Assembly (NCBI GenBank): GCA_023134955.1
Contig: JAGLUC010000142.1
Span: 1-12,963 of the forward strand
DNA from: Methylococcales bacterium
GTDB taxonomy: Bacteria > Pseudomonadota > Gammaproteobacteria > Methylococcales > Methylomonadaceae
DNA length: 12,963 bases
Reading direction: 5' to 3'
The notes beneath the pieces are model-generated. The model had not been told where the DNA came from, searched no databases, and worked only from the letters and a program-made list of their open reading frames with translations. Both the position numbers and the translations under genes were made by a program. This document shows positions 1 through 6,393 of the stretch, piece by piece; the first letter of the stretch is position 1, and each line of letters starts with the position of its first letter.

Positions 1-2
1 CG

Positions 3-701
3 GCCTTCACTTTATTATTTGCAATTGGTTTAGTGGTTTTTATGCTGACCAGTATTGTGCCAGAGATTAAAAAATTACTGAAAATAATGGGAAAACCTAT
101 GCCACCGATTACTCAGGCATTGATTGATGTTTCTGACTGGTTTACTGCAAATATTGCCTTTTTAACTATTGCAGCTATTACGCTAGTTATCAGCTTTATT
201 GTTTTATATAGCCAGCCGATTAGTCGTTGGTGGATTGATAAATTGGCTCTTAAATTACCTTTTCTGGGGAGGATTATTCGCCTGTCAGGCACTGTTTTAT
301 TTTCCAGAGCGATGAGTTTATTGCTGCGTAGTGGTGTGGTTATTTCCGAGGCATTAGTCACTATGGAAAAACTGCATGTTAATACTTATATGGCTAGTCG
401 AGTAGCTTATGCACATAATAAAATTTTACAGGGTAGTGGTTTGGCAGAATCTTTAGCCGTGCAATCAGGTTATATGCCTTTGTTATTACAAATGCTTAAT
501 GTTGCTGAAAATGCAGGAACTATTGATGATATTTTGCAGGAAATGGCTGATTATCACGATGAATTATTACAGCAATCTATTGCTCAATTAACAGGCATGA
601 TTGCACCATTTATGACTGTTTTTGTCGGTGGTGTAGTTGGTTTTGTTTATGCGGCATTTTTAGTCGCCATGTTTTCGGCTGCGGGGGGCAGTCCTTCATG
701 A
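3..701 (+). CDS. GspF/PilC-family inner-membrane platform protein, 3' part
   Basis: This is the C-terminal part of a type II secretion / type IV pilus platform protein. In such systems this polytopic inner-membrane protein links the assembly ATPase to pseudopilin polymerisation. The reading frame is open from the left edge, so the gene starts upstream and about 232 residues are visible. A membrane segment ends near visible residue 17 and another spans about 51-69. The second cytoplasmic GspF domain follows, with the family-like stretches LLLRSGVVISEAL and LLQMLNVAENAGTIDDIL. A long hydrophobic C-terminal segment covers about 198-226. The topology and motifs are typical of the second GspF repeat. 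The stop overlaps the next start by four bases (ATGA), which indicates translational coupling in an operon. GspF, PilC and MshG cannot be told apart from this fragment. Confidence 0.92.
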   Translation, partial: AFTLLFAIGLVVFMLTSIVPEIKKLLKIMGKPMPPITQALIDVSDWFTANIAFLTIAAITLVISFIVLYSQPISRWWIDKLALKLPFLGRIIRLSGTVLFSRAMSLLLRSGVVISEALVTMEKLHVNTYMASRVAYAHNKILQGSGLAESLAVQSGYMPLLLQMLNVAENAGTIDDILQEMADYHDELLQQSIAQLTGMIAPFMTVFVGGVVGFVYAAFLVAMFSAAGGSPS

Positions 702-1156
702 AGTTTTATTTTATTTTATTTTTATTCACTTTTGTATCGTCTGTTTTTGCAGAACATACTGAAGCTAAAAACCAAGTGTATAACCAACAGTCTCAATCAA
801 ATGTAGATGCCCTTAATAATACAGTTGAAGTATTACGTAATCCTACGGTTATGAGTGGTAATTTTAGACAAGCATTAAAGAATATCAGACCTAATACCTC
901 AACGAGTACAACACCAAACTCAGATAATAAAGATATGCCCTTTATTGAGCTAGTCGCAAAAATCTATTCCACTGAAAAGGATAGCCCTTCAACCGTTGTG
1001 TTGCGGGTTGATGATCATATATTGCATTTGGCTGAAGGCAGTACAGCATCGCAAATGATTAACAGAAAAATAGTCAATATTGAGATTCAACAAATCAGCA
1101 AAGATAGCGTAACTATTTTTTTACCCACCTTTGGACTCGATATGGTTTTGCAATGA
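698..1156 (+). CDS. small exported GspB/MshK-like secretion accessory protein
   Basis: A 152-residue protein with a clear Sec signal peptide, hydrophobic residues 3-17 and likely cleavage after VFA (residue 18). A polar, low-complexity linker (about 20-85) leads to a C-terminal beta-rich domain of about 65 residues. The pattern there (STVVLRVDDHILHLAEGS, then VNIEIQQISKDSVTIFLP) resembles the small periplasmic domain of GspB, and more loosely MshK, PilP and the GspC HR domain. Those proteins connect the inner-membrane platform to the secretin. Its position between gspF and the secretin gene, overlapping the former by 4 bp and abutting the latter, fits that role. The start follows a G-rich stretch just upstream (GGGGGG). 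The family assignment rests on fold-like pattern and context, so it is moderate; the exported accessory role is more certain. Confidence 0.6.
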   Translation: MKFYFILFLFTFVSSVFAEHTEAKNQVYNQQSQSNVDALNNTVEVLRNPTVMSGNFRQALKNIRPNTSTSTTPNSDNKDMPFIELVAKIYSTEKDSPSTVVLRVDDHILHLAEGSTASQMINRKIVNIEIQQISKDSVTIFLPTFGLDMVLQ

Positions 1157-1203
1157 CTTATCAAAACAATAAATATCTAATCCTTAATAATAGCCAAACA
1201 ACT

Positions 1204-1207
1204 GGAA
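1204..1207 (+). promoter_or_regulatory. ribosome binding site favouring the downstream secretin start
   Basis: GGAA lies five bases before the ATG at 1213. The alternative ATG at 1153 overlaps the previous stop as ATGA but has no comparable Shine-Dalgarno sequence, and starting there would put 20 polar residues before the signal peptide. Confidence 0.4.
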
Positions 1208-1212
1208 AAATA

Positions 1213-3135
1213 ATGCTTAAAAAGTTTTTATCGACATTACTGCTTTTTTGCCTTGTTTGCTCCTCAGTCATGCTATCAGAATCCATTGCCGCTAGTAAAA
1301 AACGTCATAAAAAAATAGCACAACTGGAGTTTAGGGATATAACGGTTGGTGATGCTCTTAAAATTTTATCCGAGCAATCAGATATGAATATCATTGCCTC
1401 AAAAAAGGCAGCAAAGATACAAATGACTATGTTTTTGCATGATGTATTGCCTAAAGATGTTTTGGATGCCATGTCTAAAACCTATAATTTATGGTACCAA
1501 AAAGACTATCGTTCTGGCATTGTGCGTGTCTATACGGTTCAAGAATTTCGTTTAGGTCTGGTTGATTATAAAAATGAAAAAACCAAGATATTTACCTTTA
1601 AACATGAACGGAATGCTTTAGATTTTGCCTATATTATTAGAGACCTATATGGTGAAGACAGGGTTAAATTAAGCAGAGGCTCTGATGAATCTGATATTTT
1701 AAATAACCTTTCAGACCGCATGGAACGGTTTGATATTATTGCCAGTAATACTATGGATTTAGGAGGAAGTGGGGAAACTGGTAGTTTTGGGCTTGGTGGT
1801 AGTAATGGTAACTCTAACTCGAATAATAGAACAAGCAATAATAATCAAAATACACGTAATTCTAATAACTCACGAGGAAATAATCGTTCAGGACAACGAA
1901 ATAATATTGATAGCAATAAAATTTTTGATTCTCAAAAGATAATGCCTGAGTCAGAAAGTAATGCGGCATTTTCTGGTGATTTTTACCGTGGCAAAGGGGC
2001 AATGGATCAGTTTGTAGAACAGCATTCGCCTATATATGTCACCATGATACGCCAACAAAACCGTGTGTTAGTGAGAACCAGAGATAAGGATGCCATGGGT
2101 GATCTTAAACAACTCTACAAAGATATTGATACCGAATTAGCTACCTTATTATTAGAAATAAAACTGTTACAAATTGACTTATCAGATGGTTATGATTCTG
2201 TGTTTGATTTTTCCATGACTCAAGATAATCATAATGTTTCAACTGTATCCGAAGGCAGTGATATTACTGGTCAACAAGTCGCTGACTTAGTGATGGAGAC
2301 AGCTTTAGGCATCAGTAACCCTGCTTTAATAGCCACTTATGTCGGTAAAAAGTTTATCTCCAGGATTGAGTTATTGGAAAAAGAAGGTCGTGTAACAGCT
2401 TTAGCCACTCCCATGTTAAATACGGTTAATCAAGAAATCAGTCGTATATTTATTGGTGAGCAACGCCCTATTACCACAAAGATTTTAGTTGTTTGTGGCA
2501 CTGCAGTTACGACAACAAATACTCAAGCCGCTAGCACCACCTGTAGAGATGAAGCCCAAACAGATATTATCCCAATTGGTCGAACCATTTTATTAACACC
2601 TAATATCAATTCCAATAATACCGTCAGTATAAGGTTATTGGTTGAAGACTCCTCAGTCTGTGAAAAATGTGCATCAATTCCCACTCAAGATGGGGGGAAA
2701 ACTGTAGATACTGTGCAGCAAGAAACTTTTGGCGGCACAGTAATAGCCAGTGACCAGCAAATGATAGCAGTAGGTGGATTAATTGAAGAAAGATCATCTG
2801 ATGTTGAAGATAAGGTTCCTTTTTTTGGGGATATTCCGTTATTAGGTATCTTATTTACTAAAGAGCGCAGAGTCAGGAAACGGACAGAATTAGTTATCTT
2901 ATTACGTCCTTTTATTATGAATAATAATGCACAAAGAACAACTACTAATAACGAATGGTTACAAAATAACAGTGTACACCCTAATGCAAAAACTAAAGGT
3001 AATGGCAATATGGATATATACAGTAACCCAGAAGGGGAGCATAAAGGTTATAAACTGGAAAAACCTTATTCTGAATATCAATTACAAGATACTTTAGATT
3101 CCTTGCGCTGGGATAACCCGCCTAATCCCAGGTAA
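1213..3135 (+). CDS. secretin (GspD/PilQ/MshL family) outer-membrane channel
   Basis: This protein should form the multimeric outer-membrane channel of a type II secretion or type IV pilus-like machine. From the ATG at 1213 it has 640 residues: a signal peptide (1-26, cleavage near SIA/A), an N0/STN-like domain (about 36-110), an N1-like region to about 175, a Gly/Asn/Ser-rich linker (about 184-234), and the secretin core (about 275-570). The core ends in the family signature VPFFGDIPLLGILF (535-548) followed by TELVILLRPFI. Two cysteine pairs, C428/C444 and C483/C486, sit in insertions of the C-terminal domain and could form disulfides. No lipobox is visible, so it is probably not a lipoprotein and may need a pilotin or the neighbouring GspB-like protein for targeting. 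An upstream start at 1153 (660 residues, ATGA overlap) is possible. The next gene follows six bases after the stop. Confidence 0.92.
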   Translation: MLKKFLSTLLLFCLVCSSVMLSESIAASKKRHKKIAQLEFRDITVGDALKILSEQSDMNIIASKKAAKIQMTMFLHDVLPKDVLDAMSKTYNLWYQKDYRSGIVRVYTVQEFRLGLVDYKNEKTKIFTFKHERNALDFAYIIRDLYGEDRVKLSRGSDESDILNNLSDRMERFDIIASNTMDLGGSGETGSFGLGGSNGNSNSNNRTSNNNQNTRNSNNSRGNNRSGQRNNIDSNKIFDSQKIMPESESNAAFSGDFYRGKGAMDQFVEQHSPIYVTMIRQQNRVLVRTRDKDAMGDLKQLYKDIDTELATLLLEIKLLQIDLSDGYDSVFDFSMTQDNHNVSTVSEGSDITGQQVADLVMETALGISNPALIATYVGKKFISRIELLEKEGRVTALATPMLNTVNQEISRIFIGEQRPITTKILVVCGTAVTTTNTQAASTTCRDEAQTDIIPIGRTILLTPNINSNNTVSIRLLVEDSSVCEKCASIPTQDGGKTVDTVQQETFGGTVIASDQQMIAVGGLIEERSSDVEDKVPFFGDIPLLGILFTKERRVRKRTELVILLRPFIMNNNAQRTTTNNEWLQNNSVHPNAKTKGNGNMDIYSNPEGEHKGYKLEKPYSEYQLQDTLDSLRWDNPPNPR

Positions 3136-3141
3136 ATTAAT

Positions 3142-4458
3142 ATGAATTTAAAGATTATTAAAAAACAAACAGGTTTTACTTTAGTTGAACTGTTAGTCGT
3201 TATGTTGATATTGGTTGCACTTACATCTGTTACTCTTGAATCCACCAAAGATTTTGCTTTTCAAGGGCGTTACGAAGTCACTAAAGACCGTTATGACAAA
3301 ATTAAACGAGCTATTATTGGGCGACCTGATGTATTGATTAATGGACAGCCTGATATTAGTGGGTTTGTGGCTGATATGGGACGGTTGCCTGATAATATTA
3401 GAGAGCTTTTTCAATCGGGTTATTGTGTTACATCGGGAGGGTCAGCACCAGCCGATTTAGATACAAAATTTCGATCTGCTTTATGTACTGGTGACTGGAA
3501 ATGGAGCACTACTAAATGCACGGACAATACAAACACAAGTGAACTTACATGTATAGGAGGTCATATTTGGTTAGGTCAAAAGCTTAGTTCAGGGTTGCTA
3601 TATGGCTGGAACGGGCCCTATATTAGTTCGACAAAATCTTTTGATAACATAAAGGCACTAATTGATGGCTGGGGGAATACAGATGATGATTTAAATTATG
3701 GATGGAACTTTTCCAACTTATCTAGTCCCGACGCTGATTTAAGACTGAACAGTTTTGGTAAAAATGGTGTCCCTAGCTCTGGTAGCACTGATATTTATGA
3801 AAATGATTATCCTGATACAAATTTTCTTTCAATTTCTAGCAATGACTGGTTAGTAAATATCGATGGGTTACAAGCAAACATCTTAGCTTCCAGTGTCAAT
3901 GGAAGCTGCTCCATATCATTTGATACTGATTTTTATGCTTGTGAGTTGGCAGGTGGGAATTGGGATGGCTCATGTTCGGACATAATTTACACATCACGAT
4001 ATTCTTGTAGCCTTAATAGCGAGACATGGACTCCTACAAATAATTGTAGTGGCTCACCAACCGACCCGTCAATACGGCTTGCTTGTGAATCTTTAGGAGG
4101 AACATGGGCTTCTAATTCGTTAGATATCTGCATGAAGGTTTTTTATGCCTCTACAGATCCAGTATCAGGGGAAATAAAAACAGATAGACCATTAGTAAGT
4201 ACAGATCAGGCTATTCCTGAAGATGGAATTATGCATCTAATTTCATTTGATGGTTTTTTTCATGACCATGTAAATAATAATGGTGTGAAGGAGGTAGGTG
4301 AAAATGATCTTTCTGATCTACCAAATGGAATGATCTCTATTTCTATCCATGATTACAGTTCATCAACATCCACTTGTGAATTAGACAAATACAGAGGAGG
4401 GTCGTCTGTAAATACTTTAGTTTTCAACACCTCTTTACTTCCAATTATCAATTGGTAA
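3142..4458 (+). CDS. large type IV-pilin-like pseudopilin with cysteine-rich repeats
   Basis: A 438-residue prepilin with a class III leader. The sequence QTG|FTLVELLVVMLILVAL gives prepilin peptidase cleavage after G11, Phe+1 and the conserved Glu+5, followed by the hydrophobic assembly helix (about 12-31). It is far longer than usual major pseudopilins (about 140-200 residues). The middle has a GspG-like DGWGN stretch (175-179) and an FGKNG turn (205-209). Residues 256-330 carry repeated cysteine units of the form C...GG-x-W...C (C267-C278, C289-C302, C315-C330), with looser relatives at C115-C126 and C137. These units look like an inserted disulfide-stabilised domain, as in minor or tip pilins that contact substrate or surface; that role is inference. 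AGGT at 3130-3133, overlapping the secretin stop, is the probable ribosome binding site. It is co-directional with the upstream genes and probably in the same operon. Confidence 0.85.
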   Translation: MNLKIIKKQTGFTLVELLVVMLILVALTSVTLESTKDFAFQGRYEVTKDRYDKIKRAIIGRPDVLINGQPDISGFVADMGRLPDNIRELFQSGYCVTSGGSAPADLDTKFRSALCTGDWKWSTTKCTDNTNTSELTCIGGHIWLGQKLSSGLLYGWNGPYISSTKSFDNIKALIDGWGNTDDDLNYGWNFSNLSSPDADLRLNSFGKNGVPSSGSTDIYENDYPDTNFLSISSNDWLVNIDGLQANILASSVNGSCSISFDTDFYACELAGGNWDGSCSDIIYTSRYSCSLNSETWTPTNNCSGSPTDPSIRLACESLGGTWASNSLDICMKVFYASTDPVSGEIKTDRPLVSTDQAIPEDGIMHLISFDGFFHDHVNNNGVKEVGENDLSDLPNGMISISIHDYSSSTSTCELDKYRGGSSVNTLVFNTSLLPIINW

Positions 4459-4480
4459 AGCAAGAACCGATAATACAAAA

Positions 4481-4543
4481 CCTCATATTCCACTTTATTA
4501 CATACGAGCTATGTGATTAACGGGGTATTAATGGATAATTATC
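4481..4543. repeat. degenerate REP plus relic of a RAYT 5' end
   Basis: This stretch aligns with 4568-4631 with many transitions and one single-base gap. The first part is a decayed REP palindrome (CATACGAGCTATGTGATT against CATACGGGCTACGTGATT). The similarity runs on into ATGGATAATTATC (4531-4543), which matches the RAYT start ATGGTTAATTATC at 4619-4631. It therefore looks like the remains of an earlier or duplicated REP-RAYT unit. Confidence 0.65.
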
Positions 4544-4565
4544 AATGGGGAAATTTGATAATATA

Positions 4566-4600
4566 CCCCCCGTATTTCACTTCGTTGCATACGGGCTACG
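4566..4600 (-). repeat. REP palindrome upstream of RAYT
   Basis: An imperfect palindrome with stem CCCGTAT (4569-4575) and ATACGGG (4589-4595). Read on the minus strand it starts with the GTAG foot typical of REP elements, followed by CCCGTATG. It ends 18 bases before the RAYT start codon and matches the copy at 5201-5233 almost exactly. Confidence 0.85.
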
Positions 4601-4618
4601 TGATTGATGGAGAAATAA

Positions 4619-5146
4619 ATGGTTAATTATCGGCGAGCTTATATTGAGGGTGGGATGTATTTTTTTACGGTGACATTAAAAAATCGTCAACAAAATTATT
4701 TAACTACCTATGTCGATGCGTTAAGAGATTCTTTTGCTTATGTTAAAAAGCATCAACCGTTTGAAATAATTGCTATCGTTATTTTACCTGAACATTTGCA
4801 TTGCCTGTGGCATCTTCCGAGGGGAGATGATAATTATGCTGGGCGTTGGCGAGCAATTAAAAGCCGATTTACTCGGGCTTTAATTAAATCAGGGGCTGAT
4901 CTACATAAAAACAAACGAGGCGAATATAACTTATGGCAATCTCGTTATTGGGAACATTCAATTCGTGATGAATCTGATTTATTACGGCATATTGATTACA
5001 TACATTACAACCCAGTTAAACATGGTTATGTTGACAATGTAAAAGACTGGTCATTTTCTTCCTTTCATCAATTTGTTGAAGAGGGAACACTGCCACAAAA
5101 CTGGGGCTTAAATATAAATGACTCTCAAAATCAATATGGTGAATAA
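4619..5146 (+). CDS. REP-associated tyrosine transposase (RAYT, Y1 HUH family)
   Basis: A 175-residue single-strand HUH nuclease related to IS200/IS605 TnpA, expected to cut and join REP sequences at their GTAG-footed hairpins. The visible signatures are the N-terminal strand region YRRAYIEGGMYFFTVTL, the HUH motif PEHLH with H59 and H61, and the RAYT signature YIHYNPVKHGYV, in which Tyr127 is the likely nucleophile (assigned by motif, not proven). The length is normal for the family and no frameshift is visible. GGAGA at 4609-4613 is a well-placed ribosome binding site. REP palindromes on both sides, including an inverted pair just downstream, support the identification. Its insertion separates two pseudopilin genes of what was presumably one continuous operon. 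It shares the AT-rich base use of its neighbours, so it may have been resident for a long time. Confidence 0.93.
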   Translation: MVNYRRAYIEGGMYFFTVTLKNRQQNYLTTYVDALRDSFAYVKKHQPFEIIAIVILPEHLHCLWHLPRGDDNYAGRWRAIKSRFTRALIKSGADLHKNKRGEYNLWQSRYWEHSIRDESDLLRHIDYIHYNPVKHGYVDNVKDWSFSSFHQFVEEGTLPQNWGLNINDSQNQYGE

Positions 5147-5150
5147 CCAT

Positions 5151-5183
5151 GTAGCCCGTATGGAGCGTAAGCATAATACGGGG
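5151..5183 (+). repeat. REP palindrome downstream of RAYT, forward copy
   Basis: Begins with the foot GTAG, then stem CCCGTAT, a 12-base loop region and ATACGGG. It starts five bases after the RAYT stop and faces the reverse copy at 5201-5233, making a BIME-like inverted pair. Its loop differs from the two other intact copies, so two REP subtypes are present. Confidence 0.85.
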
Positions 5184-5200
5184 ATAACCAATAACGCAAA

Positions 5201-5233
5201 ACCCCGTATTTCACTTCGTTGCATACGGGCTAC
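5201..5233 (-). repeat. REP palindrome upstream of second pseudopilin, reverse copy
   Basis: Nearly identical to the copy at 4566-4600, with stem CCCGTAT/ATACGGG and the GTAG foot on the minus strand. It ends 25 bases before the start codon at 5259, so the hairpin would lie in the leader just 5' of the ribosome binding site. Confidence 0.85.
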
Positions 5234-5248
5234 AAATAATTTATTTTC

Positions 5249-5252
5249 AGGA
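5249..5252 (+). promoter_or_regulatory. ribosome binding site of second pseudopilin
   Basis: AGGA lies six bases before the second of two adjacent ATG codons (5256 and 5259). It supports a start here and not at the far-upstream ATG at 5118, whose extension would be translated through both REP palindromes. Confidence 0.55.
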
Positions 5253-5258
5253 AATATG

Positions 5259-5963
5259 ATGAATTACTTTTGTCAAAAGGGCATGACTTTAATAGAACTT
5301 ACTATCGTTCTATTAATACTGGTTGCATTGGCTGGTTTGGCAATGCCTTATATGGCTGGTACAAGTAGCAAAGCGCTATGTGATGCCACTGATGTAAGTA
5401 TGGCTAATATTAAACGGGTGATTATGGAGGGGTATTATTTGGATACTTTGGGCAAGTTTCCACAAGATTTATCTGGATTAACAGTTTCTGCTAGTCCTCA
5501 ATATAATTTACATTTTTTGTTTTCTAACAGAAGCCTAGGTCTTGATGGTATTCCAAATAATAGTGATGATAGGGTACATAAGTTATTTGATCCTGATACA
5601 GCAACAGGTTGGCGTAATGGTGGGTATTTGCAAAATGGTTTTATTTTAGCAGGTAATTTTTCAGATTCTGCATACACTGATCCATTATTACAAGATCATA
5701 TTGTGGTTATGGATGGCTGGGGAAGACCTATTGTTATTCAAGTAGTCAATAACAGCACGTGTACTAATCAATGGGGATTAACCACAAATGAAAACTACTG
5801 TGCTCGTTTGGTATCTGCTGGCTCAGGTAGTGGTTTAGGTCTTGAAAATGGTGATATTGAAACTAAAATAATTGATGATCCTTCAACTTCAACAGGAGAT
5901 GATCGAATTTTATATCTTAATGTACCTACACCTCAAAATATGAACCCAAGTTGTAGTGTTTAA
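5259..5963 (+). CDS. GspG-like pseudopilin
   Basis: A 234-residue prepilin with a short leader MNYFCQKG, cleavage before Met+1, Glu+5 in MTLIE, and a hydrophobic helix to about residue 30. The mature part resembles major pseudopilins of the GspG type: an AMPYM turn after the helix, a DGWGRP motif (152-157) equivalent to the usual D-x-WG-x-P, and a C-terminal loop SAGSGSGLGLENGDI that recalls the calcium-binding S-x-G-x-DG...G-x-x-DI region. Cysteines at 41, 168, 181 and 232 may form disulfides. The open frame extends back to 5118, but that part is encoded by REP sequence and lacks a leader-like composition, so the start at 5259 (or 5256) is chosen. It probably belonged to the upstream operon before the REPtron intervened. 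Confidence 0.85.
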   Translation: MNYFCQKGMTLIELTIVLLILVALAGLAMPYMAGTSSKALCDATDVSMANIKRVIMEGYYLDTLGKFPQDLSGLTVSASPQYNLHFLFSNRSLGLDGIPNNSDDRVHKLFDPDTATGWRNGGYLQNGFILAGNFSDSAYTDPLLQDHIVVMDGWGRPIVIQVVNNSTCTNQWGLTTNENYCARLVSAGSGSGLGLENGDIETKIIDDPSTSTGDDRILYLNVPTPQNMNPSCSV

Positions 5964-5982
5964 TTTGTTTGTTTCAAAAATG

Positions 5983-6004
5983 CTAGTAGTGCGTCAATGT
6001 TGTA
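5983..6004 (+). repeat. 22-bp direct repeat, copy 1
   Basis: CTAGTAGTGCGTCAATG followed by TTGTA. It matches the copy at 6218-6239 at 21 of 22 positions (C/T at position 12). The two copies bracket the inverted-repeat block. Confidence 0.8.
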
Positions 6005-6025
6005 ATGGCGAGTAAAAAGTACATT

Positions 6026-6070
6026 GGCTCTTAAACCCTCTCCTGTTGGAGAGGGAGGGGTGAGGAGAAA
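6026..6070 (+). repeat. left arm of long imperfect inverted repeat, with hairpin
   Basis: Contains a perfect 8-bp stem CCCTCTCC (6036-6043) and GGAGAGGG (6048-6055) with a TGTT loop, followed by GGGGTGAGGAGAAA. The whole arm is the imperfect reverse complement of 6143-6187. CCCTCTCC-type hairpins like this occur as dispersed intergenic repeats in many proteobacteria. Confidence 0.75.
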
Positions 6071-6104
6071 CCAAACAATTCTCTTCTTCAAAATTCTCTT
6101 AATT

Positions 6105-6129
6105 ATTCAATAGGTAAAAAATATTGAAT
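6105..6129. repeat. AT-rich stem-loop nested between the inverted-repeat arms
   Basis: A perfect 8-bp inverted repeat, ATTCAATA (6105-6112) and TATTGAAT (6122-6129), with a 9-base loop. It would form the tip of a larger cruciform together with the flanking arms. Confidence 0.55.
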
Positions 6130-6142
6130 TACATGCTTTTAA

Positions 6143-6187
6143 TTTCTCCTCACCCAAACCCTCTCCAGCAAGAGAGGGCTTAAGAAC
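6143..6187 (-). repeat. right arm of long imperfect inverted repeat, with hairpin
   Basis: TTTCTCCTCACCC is followed by a 7-bp stem CCCTCTC (6159-6165) and GAGAGGG (6172-6178), then CTTAAGAAC. It pairs imperfectly with 6026-6070, and each arm also folds on itself. Confidence 0.75.
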
Positions 6188-6217
6188 AAGACCTCGTCAA
6201 TACACATTGATGGAGTA

Positions 6218-6239
6218 CTAGTAGTGCGTTAATGTTGTA
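6218..6239 (+). repeat. 22-bp direct repeat, copy 2
   Basis: Second copy of the repeat at 5983-6004, with one mismatch. The bases after it (GAGGGCTTAAGAG, 6241-6253) partly repeat the end of the right inverted-repeat arm (6174 onward), suggesting successive duplications. Confidence 0.8.
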
Positions 6240-6393
6240 TGAGGGCTTAAGAGAAGAATTCGCCAATGAAACATAACAAGACCAATCAACGTAGATCAAA
6301 ATAAATACTGCGAAAACGCCTCGCACCTGTTATTGGCGACGTTAACCCGATTTACTAATGAAAAAACAGCCCCTTAAATAACATAGGTTAATA

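Larger units (their letters stand above)
4481..5233 (+). mobile_element. REPtron: RAYT gene with flanking REP palindromes
   Basis: The unit consists of a decayed REP (4481), an intact REP (4566), the RAYT gene, and a convergent REP pair (5151 and 5201). It fills the gap between two pseudopilin genes that would otherwise be only about 50 bp apart. Such single-copy transposase genes flanked by REPs are thought to be domesticated relatives of IS200/IS605 that spread the REP repeats. No target duplication was identified. Confidence 0.75.
5964..6393. other. 430-bp spacer with dispersed-repeat block and leader
   Basis: I see no protein-coding potential here. From 5983 to about 6280 it is filled with direct and inverted repeats, described separately. 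The last 110 bases are the probable leader of the PFOR-like gene, with AGG (6385-6387) six bases before the ATG at 6394. I could not find a convincing sigma-70 or sigma-54 promoter. The hairpins lack a following T-run, so they are not clear intrinsic terminators. Confidence 0.6.

Noticed and set aside
1153..1212. Upstream start of the secretin overlapping the previous stop
   Set aside because: Possible because of the ATGA overlap, but it would add 20 polar residues before a complete signal peptide and has a weaker ribosome binding site. Kept as an alternative.
1629..1838. Minus-strand frame rich in Leu and Pro opposite the secretin linker
   Set aside because: Its composition is simply the complement of the Gly/Asn/Ser-rich linker codons.
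2685..3008. 107-codon open frame on the minus strand inside the secretin gene
   Set aside because: It lies opposite the conserved secretin signature region, has no plausible ribosome binding site or family pattern, and the + strand protein there is clearly real.
4481..5233. CRISPR-like array
   Set aside because: The repeats are palindromic, in both orientations, unevenly spaced and separated by a transposase gene, which fits REP elements and not CRISPR.
5118..5258. N-terminal extension of the second pseudopilin from an ATG inside the RAYT gene
   Set aside because: The extension is encoded by REP palindromes and would put 46 polar residues before the prepilin leader; AGGA at 5249 marks the real start.
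6036..6055. CCCTCTCC/GGAGAGGG hairpin as an intrinsic terminator of the pilin operon
   Set aside because: The stem is strong but is followed by a G-rich run and not a T-run, and the same hairpin recurs in the other orientation, so it is better read as a dispersed repeat.
6261..6338. Separated 7-bp inverted repeat CGCCAAT / ATTGGCG
   Set aside because: Short and about 65 bases apart, within chance expectation.
6328..6360. Possible sigma-70 promoter before the PFOR-like gene (TTGGCG or TTTACT elements)
   Set aside because: Both candidates match the -10 or -35 consensus too poorly to report.
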